Assembly (NCBI GenBank): GCA_030426865.1
Contig: JAUHXN010000085.1
Location: forward strand, 1 to 10,024
DNA from: a bacterium
GTDB lineage: Bacteria > Bacteroidota > Ignavibacteria > Kapaibacteriales > UBA2268
Reading direction: 5' to 3'
DNA: 10,024 nucleotides
A program made the translations under genes and the position numbers. This document shows, piece after piece, positions 1 through 5,489 of the stretch. Positions within the stretch are counted from its first letter, which is position 1. Each line of letters opens with the position of its first letter. Under the pieces are notes generated by a model, which saw only the letters and a list, made by a program, of their open reading frames with translations, did no database searches and was not told where the DNA came from.

Positions 1-1
1 T

Positions 2-979
2 AATGAAGCAAAGTCAATTGGGCTAATCGGCAATACAGCAGAAGTTCTTCCTGAACTATTGAGAAGAGGTATTGTTCCAGATATAGTGACTGACCAAACT
101 TCAGCTCACGATCCACTAAATGGTTATTACCCAGCTGGATATAGTAAAGATGAAGCTGATAAACTCAGAGCTTCTGACCCAGATAAATACCTAGCAGAAG
201 TATATAAATCCATAGCAACTCACGTAGAGACTATGGTAGAATTCCAGAAAAAAGGTGCTGTAGTATTTGACTATGGAAACAATATTCGTGGTATTGCGCA
301 GGATAATGGTGGATACAAAGATGCCTTTGCATTCAAAGGGTTCGTGCCTGAATATATCCGTCCTCTTTTCTGTGACGGTAAAGGACCATTTCGTTGGGTG
401 GCTCTATCAGGCAATCCTGATGATATTGCTGTTACTGATGAAGCAATCAAAAATTTATTCCCAAATAACGAACCATTACACAGGTGGATAGATAATGCTG
501 CCGCAAATATCGGTTACCAAGCTTTGCCTTCACGTATTTGTTGGTTAGGGTACGGAGAAAGAGCATTGGCAGGCCAGTTATTCAACGAGCTTGTAAGAAC
601 AGGCAAAGTCTCAGCGCCAATAGTAATTGGACGTGACCACTTAGATTGCGGCTCTGTAGCGTCGCCATACAGAGAGACAGAGGGTATGTTAGACGGCTCT
701 GATGCAGTTTCCGATTGGGTATTCTTGAACTTTGCGCTTAATGCTATCGGCGGTGCTTCATGGGTGTCACTACACCACGGTGGTGGAGTTGGTATGGGGC
801 TATCACAACATGCGGGAATGGTAGTTGTTGCTGATGGTACTGACGAAGCAAAAGGCAGATTAGAAAGAGTGCTAACTTACGACCCACTAATGGGGATACT
901 AAGACACACAGATGCTGGCTACGAGAGAGCCGCAGACAATGCAAATAAATTTGATATTAATATACCAATGGGTAAATAA
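2..979 (+). CDS. hutU: Urocanate hydratase (urocanase), C-terminal 325 residues; 5' end outside window
   Basis: Urocanase converts urocanate to imidazolone propionate, the second step of histidine degradation, in the cytoplasm with tightly bound NAD+. The frame is open from base 2 and the gene begins upstream; the family is about 555 residues long, so roughly 230 N-terminal residues are missing. Near-invariant family blocks are visible: the DQTSAHDPLNGYYP stretch near 92-133, CDGKGPFRWVALSG near 370-411, the signature YQALPSRICW with its Cys codon at 539-541 (equivalent by distance from the C-terminus to Cys410 of Pseudomonas putida urocanase), GRDHLDCGSVASP, and SLHHGGGVGMG near the end. The usual signature reads FQGLPARICW, so G-to-A and A-to-S changes flank the Cys. 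It ends in TAA one base before the next gene, implying co-transcription. The family assignment is essentially certain. Confidence 0.97.
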   Translation, partial: NEAKSIGLIGNTAEVLPELLRRGIVPDIVTDQTSAHDPLNGYYPAGYSKDEADKLRASDPDKYLAEVYKSIATHVETMVEFQKKGAVVFDYGNNIRGIAQDNGGYKDAFAFKGFVPEYIRPLFCDGKGPFRWVALSGNPDDIAVTDEAIKNLFPNNEPLHRWIDNAAANIGYQALPSRICWLGYGERALAGQLFNELVRTGKVSAPIVIGRDHLDCGSVASPYRETEGMLDGSDAVSDWVFLNFALNAIGGASWVSLHHGGGVGMGLSQHAGMVVVADGTDEAKGRLERVLTYDPLMGILRHTDAGYERAADNANKFDINIPMGK

Positions 980-980
980 C

Positions 981-1589
981 ATGAAAGCAATAGTAATAGG
1001 TGCTACAGGCACAATAGGTAAAGGAATAGTAGCTGAATTAGAAAGCAAAGGTTACGAAGTTATTTCTGGGCACAGAAATTCACTTGTGAGTATAGACATA
1101 GATAATCCTGAATCAGTTCACGATTTCTTCGAAAGTACAGAAAAAGTTGACGCTATAATTTGTGCAGCAGGAAGCGCTGCATTCGCACCAGTTGATGAAT
1201 TAGATGAAGAAAAAATACAATCAAGTTTGAACAGTAAGTTCGCTGGGCAGCTAAGAGTAGCAAAATACGGAATGAAAAATTTGAAAGAAAATGGTGCCAT
1301 AATCCTTACTGGAGGCATGTTCGCTTATGCTCCATGGCCATCAACTTCTATTATTTCAGCAGTGAACAAAGGGCTAGAGGGATTTGCTCTAGGTGCAACT
1401 TTGGAAATGGAAGATGGAAAACGAATAATGGTAGCTCATCCGCCGCTACTATCAGAGTCTGCTGAGAAAATGGGAATGCCAACAGACCCTTGGCCAAACT
1501 CAAGCGTAGTTGCTAAGTCATATTCAAAAGCGTTGGAAAGCGGCAAAAGTGCCGATGTATTCTACGTAGATGGCTACGAACCAAAATAA
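981..1589 (+). CDS. Atypical short-chain dehydrogenase/reductase (202 aa)
   Basis: This is a short Rossmann-fold protein of the SDR superfamily. The N-terminal dinucleotide-binding loop GATGTIG is at residues 7-13, CAAG at 61-64 stands for the usual NNAG, and ILTGGMFAY near 108-116 covers the strand that normally carries the catalytic Ser. The YxxxK site reads SAVNK (126-130): Lys is kept but Tyr is replaced by Ser. At 202 residues it is shorter than classical SDRs (about 250) and resembles a small uncharacterised SDR subgroup with VN before the active-site helix and a following LEGF. The chosen ATG at 981 lies one base after the hutU stop and is followed directly by MKAIVIGATG; a longer in-frame start at 912 lies inside hutU and is unlikely. 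Its substrate is unknown; a link to histidine catabolism is only suggested by the operon. Confidence 0.9.
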   Translation: MKAIVIGATGTIGKGIVAELESKGYEVISGHRNSLVSIDIDNPESVHDFFESTEKVDAIICAAGSAAFAPVDELDEEKIQSSLNSKFAGQLRVAKYGMKNLKENGAIILTGGMFAYAPWPSTSIISAVNKGLEGFALGATLEMEDGKRIMVAHPPLLSESAEKMGMPTDPWPNSSVVAKSYSKALESGKSADVFYVDGYEPK

Positions 1590-1601
1590 ATTAGAATAAA
1601 T

Positions 1602-1641
1602 CTGCGTCACTCTGAGGGAGCGTAGCGACTGAAGAGTCCAG
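1602..1641. repeat. Possible short interspersed palindromic element
   Basis: Between the dehydrogenase stop and its terminator lies a GC-richer island with short complementary ends, ACTCT at 1609-1613 and AGAGT at 1633-1637. It resembles, from memory, the ACTCTGAG...GAAGAGTCC type of intergenic repeat seen in many bacterial genomes. Only one copy is in this window, so its repetitive nature is inferred and not shown. Confidence 0.3.
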
Positions 1642-1672
1642 GCAAATAATAATCGAACTATTTAAATTTAAA

Positions 1673-1702
1673 AGAGAATCTTGAAAAAGGTTCTCTTTTT
1701 TT
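1673..1702 (+). terminator. Rho-independent terminator of the hutU-SDR unit
   Basis: AGAGAATC (1673-1680) pairs with GGTTCTCT (1689-1696), with one G-U pair, around an 8-base A-rich loop, followed by a run of T through 1702. It lies 84 bases after the dehydrogenase stop. The 3' half of this hairpin is also the left end of the leader repeated at 3265. Confidence 0.8.
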
Positions 1703-1747
1703 ATATATTACATTTCGGGAAACACTATGGAATTATAACATCAAACT
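1677..1747 (+). repeat. Leader repeat, copy 1 (upstream of barrel pair A1-B1)
   Basis: These 71 bases recur at 3265-3335 with one difference (C at 1695, G at 3283) and no gaps. The block contains the right half of the terminator, an AT-rich stretch, TTTCGGGAAACACT, a three-codon ORF (ATG GAA TTA TAA at 1727-1738) and the first bases of the signal-peptide coding region. No clear promoter could be assigned in it. Confidence 0.9.
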
Positions 1748-2372
1748 AATCACAATCATATTACTAGCTTTTGTTATTCCTTTTAGTGGGTATGCTAATT
1801 CTACACCTAATTTTCCTCATCCAATGTTTTACATTGGGTTTAGTGGTGGGGTAAACTACTCTAATGTTAATTTTAAAGAATTCAAAGTGGACAATTTACA
1901 GTCTGGCCAAATATCCATTGAGATTGAGTCATTTTATTTTTCGGACCCTAGAAAGGCAAATAGTGCTTTACTTTATGGGTTAAGTTATGAGACGAAAAAG
2001 TATAATATTCTAGATTTAAGTAATCAAGGTATAAAGTTACAATCTACTTACATTACGGTTCCATTAAAATATCAGTATAAATTAATCGAAATTGATGGAA
2101 GTAGCCCAATTCACATCCTGTTAGGTGGTTTTTATAGCTTAAAATTAAATGAAATTTCATTGAGCAAAGATATTGAGTATTTCCCACAAAGTAATTACGG
2201 TGTTATTACTGGTCTTAATGTTTTACATTTTATTAATAGTATTAATGCATATATTTTCTTAGAATACAACTTTCAATATGGTTTCGCATCAACTCAGAAT
2301 ACTGTCACCAGTTTTGGTAATTTAAGTCATTTAATAAATGTGGGTTTTAAATTTCCTTCAACGATATTTTAG
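1740..2372 (+). CDS. Small outer-membrane beta-barrel protein, type A copy 1; apparent ATC start
   Basis: A signal peptide (MKLITIILLAFVIPFSGYA if ATC is read as Met) is followed by about 190 residues of alternating short hydrophobic and polar strands. Aromatic-rich segments such as EYNFQYGFAS lead to a C-terminal GFKFPSTIF, whose final Phe is typical of proteins inserted by the BAM complex. This fits the 8-stranded barrel families common in Bacteroidota; function unknown. The first ATG in frame is at 1824, but it lies after the signal sequence. No ATG, GTG or TTG in this frame precedes the signal peptide, and ATC at 1740 occupies the expected start with GGA (1729-1731) 8 bases upstream. It may be translated from AUC, by frameshifting, or not at all. 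B1 follows 15 bases later. Confidence 0.65.
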   Translation: MKLITIILLAFVIPFSGYANSTPNFPHPMFYIGFSGGVNYSNVNFKEFKVDNLQSGQISIEIESFYFSDPRKANSALLYGLSYETKKYNILDLSNQGIKLQSTYITVPLKYQYKLIEIDGSSPIHILLGGFYSLKLNEISLSKDIEYFPQSNYGVITGLNVLHFINSINAYIFLEYNFQYGFASTQNTVTSFGNLSHLINVGFKFPSTIF

Positions 2373-2387
2373 AACAGGATAAACTAT

Positions 2388-3038
2388 ATCAAACTACTCA
2401 CAATCATATTACTGGCTTTTACTATTCCTTTTTATGGGTATGGGCAAGGGGATCAAGATGACCCCTCAGACGGTCCAAGAGCCCATCCTTTTTTAGTTGG
2501 CATAAGTAGTGGTATAAACAATTCTAATATGATGTATGAAAATACTTCAACTGAATTTATGTTGTCTGGTAAAATATCATTCGATTTTGAATACCCAATG
2601 CTCTATATTAATGAATATCGAAGAGACTTCACTTTTTCAACTGGAATTAGTTTCGATAATATGAATTTAAATATATATGATGCAAACGATAACCAGGAAC
2701 TGATAAACATAACATTTATAACAATCCCAATAAAATATGAATTACTAATAGGTACGAATTATTCAGAAAGTAGATTTAGAACCAGCATAGTGATTGGTCC
2801 TTCTTTCAGCTTTCTTATTTCTAATTCCTCGAATGTATCTACAAAAAAAACACAATGGCTAAATGCAGGATTTATCTTAGGACCAAAATTTGAATATGTA
2901 TTAAACCCTGAGCTCTTTATGTTTATAGAGTATAATTATCAATTTGGACTAACTAATCTCTTTGATATAAAAGTATTAAATGCAATTAATAGCCATATTG
3001 TAAACATAGGTTTCAAATTTCCTTCTACTATTTTCTGA
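2388..3038 (+). CDS. Small outer-membrane beta-barrel protein, type B copy 1; apparent ATC start
   Basis: The second member of the first pair has the same signal peptide (MKLLTIILLAFTIPFYGYG from ATC at 2388), then an acidic linker and a predicted beta-barrel of about 195 residues ending in NIGFKFPSTIF, nearly the same C-terminus as A1. Strand blocks FEYP, FSTGISFDNMNLNI, ITFITIPIKYE and FRTSIVIGPSFSF match the fourth copy better than A1. AGGA at 2376-2379 lies 8 bases before the ATC. An in-frame ATG occurs only at 2529, 47 codons in, which would drop the signal peptide. The frame ends TGA-TAG-TAA, three consecutive stops. It is likely co-transcribed with A1; its ligand or role is unknown. 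Confidence 0.65.
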   Translation: MKLLTIILLAFTIPFYGYGQGDQDDPSDGPRAHPFLVGISSGINNSNMMYENTSTEFMLSGKISFDFEYPMLYINEYRRDFTFSTGISFDNMNLNIYDANDNQELINITFITIPIKYELLIGTNYSESRFRTSIVIGPSFSFLISNSSNVSTKKTQWLNAGFILGPKFEYVLNPELFMFIEYNYQFGLTNLFDIKVLNAINSHIVNIGFKFPSTIF

Positions 3039-3264
3039 TAGTAATTATACCACTCCTCTGGAGCTTATTTGTCTTTTTTCAATTCGAATGCTACAGATAT
3101 TAAGCCACTCTGTGGCGAAAAAGAAATTATTCCGCTATCGACTCCACTCAGGCATCATAATTATGCCCCAGCCGGGTAGTATCTCTGTAGTAATGATGTT
3201 TGCTGATTTAACCCTTTGCCCTGTAGAGGTTGAATATAAAGCATTGCAACATTAGATATTTATT
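3039..3264. repeat. Hairpin-rich intergenic element between the two barrel pairs
   Basis: This spacer is unlike its surroundings: it is GC-richer in patches and packed with small inverted repeats. CTCC-TCT-GGAG is at 3053-3063, GCCAC-TCT-GTGGC at 3104-3116, a GCCCC/CGGG cluster at 3165-3176, and related CTCTGTAG and CCTGTAGAGG words near 3183 and 3220. I see no credible ORF. The composition recalls non-coding interspersed elements that I believe occur in many copies in Bacteroidota/Ignavibacteria genomes, but only one copy is in this window. Confidence 0.45.
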
Positions 3265-3267
3265 AAT
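3253..3267 (+). repeat. 15-base direct repeat, left of module A2-B2
   Basis: TAGATATTTATTAAT is found here and again, identical, at 4680-4694 just past the end of the second barrel pair. The left copy overlaps the first three bases of leader repeat 2. The pair may mark a target-site duplication or recombination junction. Its AT-rich composition lowers the certainty. Confidence 0.55.
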
Positions 3268-3335
3268 CTTGAAAAAGGTTCTGTTTTTTTATATATTACA
3301 TTTCGGGAAACACTATGGAATTATAACATCAAACT
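3265..3335 (+). repeat. Leader repeat, copy 2 (upstream of barrel pair A2-B2)
   Basis: It is 70/71 identical to 1677-1747. Here the left arm of the terminator hairpin is missing (ATTAATC in place of AGAGAATC) and the right arm carries C-to-G, so no terminator forms. This suggests that the copy near 1677 is the source and this one the duplicate. Confidence 0.9.
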
Positions 3336-3990
3336 TCTAACAATCATATTATTGGCTTTTGTTATCCCATTTATTGTGAATGGCAAAGGGGATGAACCAG
3401 AATCAAGTACTAAGTACTTTATGGATTATTTTACTTTAAGTTCGGGGCTCAATTTTGTAAATGTTAGTCATAATGAAAATGAGATATTTGGTGCTTATCG
3501 TGGCTTTCAAGTAAACTTCACTTATGAACAATATTTTGGCTCTAGTTATAGTAAACCCGAAAGCTCTATTGAGTTCGGTTTAAGTTATATAAATAAAGAA
3601 TATTCTCGTAACAATTATAATACTCAAAACTCATTAAGTGTGAATTACTTATCGTTACCTATTAACTATAATACCCGTTTTCTATCTGTTTTCTTTATGA
3701 AAGTAGGAGGTTATTTGAGTTATAAGTTGAATAGTCTTGACGGTTTTTATAAAAATTATTCTAGTGATAATTTATTGACTTTACCCGAATTAGATTATGG
3801 GTTGCACGTTGGTACGCGACTAGAATTCAATGAGATATCTAGTGAAATATCTATTCCTGTATTTGTAGAATATAATTTTCAATATGGGCTTGTTAGTATA
3901 GAAGATATTTTACCAAATACTTTTAATGGGACTCATACTATTAATCTTGGAGTAAAATTTCCTATAGTTGTATTAAAAAAGAAATATTAG
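3328..3990 (+). CDS. Small outer-membrane beta-barrel protein, type A copy 2; apparent ATC start
   Basis: This is the paralogue of the first barrel gene. The signal peptide (MKLLTIILLAFVIPFIVNG from ATC at 3328) leads to about 200 residues of beta-strand pattern. It shares with A1 the blocks GLSYxxKxY, a LPIxY strand, GGYLSYKLNSL and VEYNFQYGL. The C-terminus is GVKFPIVVLKKKY, so the usual terminal Phe is replaced by a Lys-rich tail ending in Tyr; this could weaken recognition by the BAM machinery. GGA at 3317-3319 is 8 bases before the ATC. The first canonical in-frame start is TTG at 3352, in the middle of the signal peptide, and would give a poor export signal. B2 begins 10 bases after the stop. 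Confidence 0.65.
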   Translation: MKLLTIILLAFVIPFIVNGKGDEPESSTKYFMDYFTLSSGLNFVNVSHNENEIFGAYRGFQVNFTYEQYFGSSYSKPESSIEFGLSYINKEYSRNNYNTQNSLSVNYLSLPINYNTRFLSVFFMKVGGYLSYKLNSLDGFYKNYSSDNLLTLPELDYGLHVGTRLEFNEISSEISIPVFVEYNFQYGLVSIEDILPNTFNGTHTINLGVKFPIVVLKKKY

Positions 3991-4000
3991 AGATTGTAAT

Positions 4001-4675
4001 ATCAAACTAATCACAATCATATTACTAGCTTTTACAATTCCTTTTAGTGCTTATGGGCAGGGAATTGGTTATGATAGTGGGTTTATTGGATGTGTTCTTG
4101 GCGGTAATTTACCACCTCGTCAACCAATTCAAATAGGAATAATGGGAGGAGCGAATTTTTCTAGTATCTATTCTGATGAAGTAACTACAAGCAGCACACC
4201 TTCAGAACAATTTTTGTTTTATTTCGAGTACCCTTTAAGTCGTGGTAAAGTACAAGAAGACTATTTTGTTATTTCTTCAGGTATTGGTTTTAATAACATA
4301 AACTTGAATATAACGGACTCAAATAATATAGAGTCTAATTCTAACCTCACATATATTACATTACCTGTTCTTTACCAAATAACAGCTCTAACATTAGGCG
4401 AGGAACATCAGTTTCGTACTAACTTAAAGTTCGGTTCCTCTTTTAATATATTTGTCACACAATCTACAAATGAGGTTGTTGAAAATCCTAACTGATTATA
4501 TCTTGGTGCGATTTTAGGAGCGAAGATTGAATATGCATTAGGTTCCAATCTTGTACTTTTTGTAGATTATCATATAGATATTGCAATAACTGACATACAA
4601 GACAATAATGATTTAGACCGAATTAGTACCCACTTTATATATTTAGGTTTAAAAGTACCAGTAAGTATTTTCTAA
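4001..4675 (+). pseudogene. Small outer-membrane beta-barrel protein, type B copy 2, interrupted by in-frame TGA at 4493
   Basis: From ATC at 4001 the frame encodes the conserved signal peptide (MKLITIILLAFTIPFSAYG), then a barrel resembling B1 (FEYP, ISSGIGFNNINLNI, LTYITLPVLYQ, FRTNLKFGSSFNI). TGA at 4493-4495 is codon 165; the same frame then continues for 59 codons with clearly homologous sequence (LGAILGAKIEY, FVDYH) and the family end LGLKVPVSIF before TAA. The TGA aligns without gaps to the Trp codon of B1 at 2856. Truncation there would remove the last strands and the terminal Phe, so the short product should not assemble. The simplest view is a TGG-to-TGA nonsense mutation; readthrough is the alternative. 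AGAGA at 3989-3993 is 7 bases before the ATC. An internal ATG at 4142 lacks a signal peptide. Confidence 0.7.
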
Positions 4676-4679
4676 CAAA

Positions 4680-4694
4680 TAGATATTTATTAAT
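4680..4694 (+). repeat. 15-base direct repeat, right of module A2-B2
   Basis: This is an exact copy of 3253-3267. It begins four bases after the terminal stop of B2, so the two repeats bracket the whole second leader-A-B module. Confidence 0.55.
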
Positions 4695-4823
4695 TACTCA
4701 AAGCTAAAACTATATATAAAGTATCAAAACGTTATAAACGATAGAATTTTAATTTTTTGGGTAACACTACTTAATATTAAGTCATAACCAAATCCTTAAT
4801 TTTGATTTTACAAACTATATAAA

Positions 4824-4829
4824 AGAGGA
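4824..4829 (+). promoter_or_regulatory. Strong Shine-Dalgarno site
   Basis: AGAGGA with 5 bases before the ATG at 4835 is the clearest ribosome binding site in the window. It shows that this organism does use SD-led initiation at some genes, which is relevant to judging the weaker sites before the ATC codons. Confidence 0.75.
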
Positions 4830-4834
4830 AAAAA

Positions 4835-5269
4835 ATGTTAGATGGTATATTAGGACAAATAAAAGGTCAGCTAGGCGATTCATTACAGCAGCAAGAAGGT
4901 GTAGATTCATCACAATTAGATGGAATTTTGGATATTGTTAAGTCAGTGACAGGCGAAAAAGTTGGTAAACAAATGCTTGGAGACGGTTTAGGGCCTGTCA
5001 TGAATTTATTTAGTAATAATAACAATACTACAGAAGCTGATACATTACAATCTGATATAACAGGGGGCATAGCTTCGAGTTTAGTTGAAAAGCTAGGTTT
5101 CTCGGGTGAGACAGCTACGAATATAACTTCTACAGTAATCCCGATGGTAATAAACCTAGTTACTGAAAAGAATTCGGAGACACCAGATGATGACGCATCC
5201 CCTCTTACAGAGCTCTTTGGTGGTGGTGATCTAGGTGGGTTAGCTGGCAAGCTTGGCGACCTTTTCTAA
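4835..5269 (+). CDS. DUF937-like small protein (144 aa)
   Basis: This is a short, acidic, Gly- and Asn-rich protein with no signal peptide or membrane segment. It begins MLDGILGQIKGQLGD. A helical N-terminal part is followed by a low-complexity SNNNNTTE spacer near 60-67, a second helical block (GGIASSLVEKLGFSGETATNITSTVIPMVINLV, about 76-109) and a tail ending in repeated GG-L-G (GGGDLGGLAGKLGDLF). This arrangement, including the LGFSxxxAxxI...VIPxVI pattern and the Gly-rich end, matches the DUF937-type proteins of Bacteroidota as I recall them. No biochemical function is established. It sits alone between the barrel array and a putative RNA and has its own strong SD, so it is probably transcribed separately. 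Confidence 0.8.
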   Translation: MLDGILGQIKGQLGDSLQQQEGVDSSQLDGILDIVKSVTGEKVGKQMLGDGLGPVMNLFSNNNNTTEADTLQSDITGGIASSLVEKLGFSGETATNITSTVIPMVINLVTEKNSETPDDDASPLTELFGGGDLGGLAGKLGDLF

Positions 5270-5339
5270 TAAATTAGCAGTTTGTCTTAAAAGCGACAAA
5301 AAAAATACACTTTTTTTAAAATTCTATACAATTAAATCA

Positions 5340-5444
5340 AATATAACTGCGTCTTTATATATGTACTGAGAAGTACAACCCCTATATTTCATAGGTCCTC
5401 CTGTTGAAACGCGCCCTGAACTTCGGTTTGGGGCGTCTTTTTTT
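5340..5444 (+). ncRNA. Candidate structured small RNA or 3' UTR RNA
   Basis: Three consecutive hairpins can be drawn: TGTAC/GTACA (5362-5366 with 5373-5377), CCTAT/ATAGG (5381-5385 with 5391-5395) and the terminator at 5411-5436. The linker between the second and third (5396-5410) is predicted single-stranded and contains CCTCCT, complementary to Shine-Dalgarno sequences. A TTTG (5281) and a TACAC-TTT block 21 bases later vaguely fit a Bacteroidota-type promoter, but the 5' end is a guess. It could be an independent sRNA, the processed 3' end of the DUF937-like mRNA, or a leader of the kinase operon. It matches no RNA family that I recognise. Confidence 0.4.
5411..5444 (+). terminator. Strong Rho-independent terminator with UUCG tetraloop
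   Basis: An 11-pair stem (5411-5421 with 5426-5436, including three G-U pairs) closes on a C(TTCG)G loop at 5422-5425 and is followed, after one base, by seven T residues. It ends 45 bases before the kinase ATG, so it must terminate upstream transcription or attenuate the operon. Confidence 0.92.
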
Positions 5445-5489
5445 ATATAATAACTGTATTATTTATTAATAATTCCATATATTGCACAC

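Noticed and set aside
912..980. Upstream in-frame extension of the dehydrogenase
   Set aside because: It lies within the hutU coding sequence and would add residues before the normal Rossmann start MKAIVIGATG.
3039..3327. CRISPR array
   Set aside because: The short repeated words are degenerate hairpins at irregular spacing, not identical direct repeats with regular spacers, and no cas gene is near.
4493..4495. Genome-wide UGA=Trp recoding
   Set aside because: An AT-rich recoded genome should use TGA for many Trp codons, yet Trp in hutU, the rhomboid, the propeller and nrdJ is TGG at the positions checked.
4867..5250. 127-codon reverse-strand ORF opposite the DUF937-like gene
   Set aside because: It is Ser/Pro/Cys-rich, without family features, and fully contained in a gene with a strong SD and recognisable pattern; it is a shadow frame.
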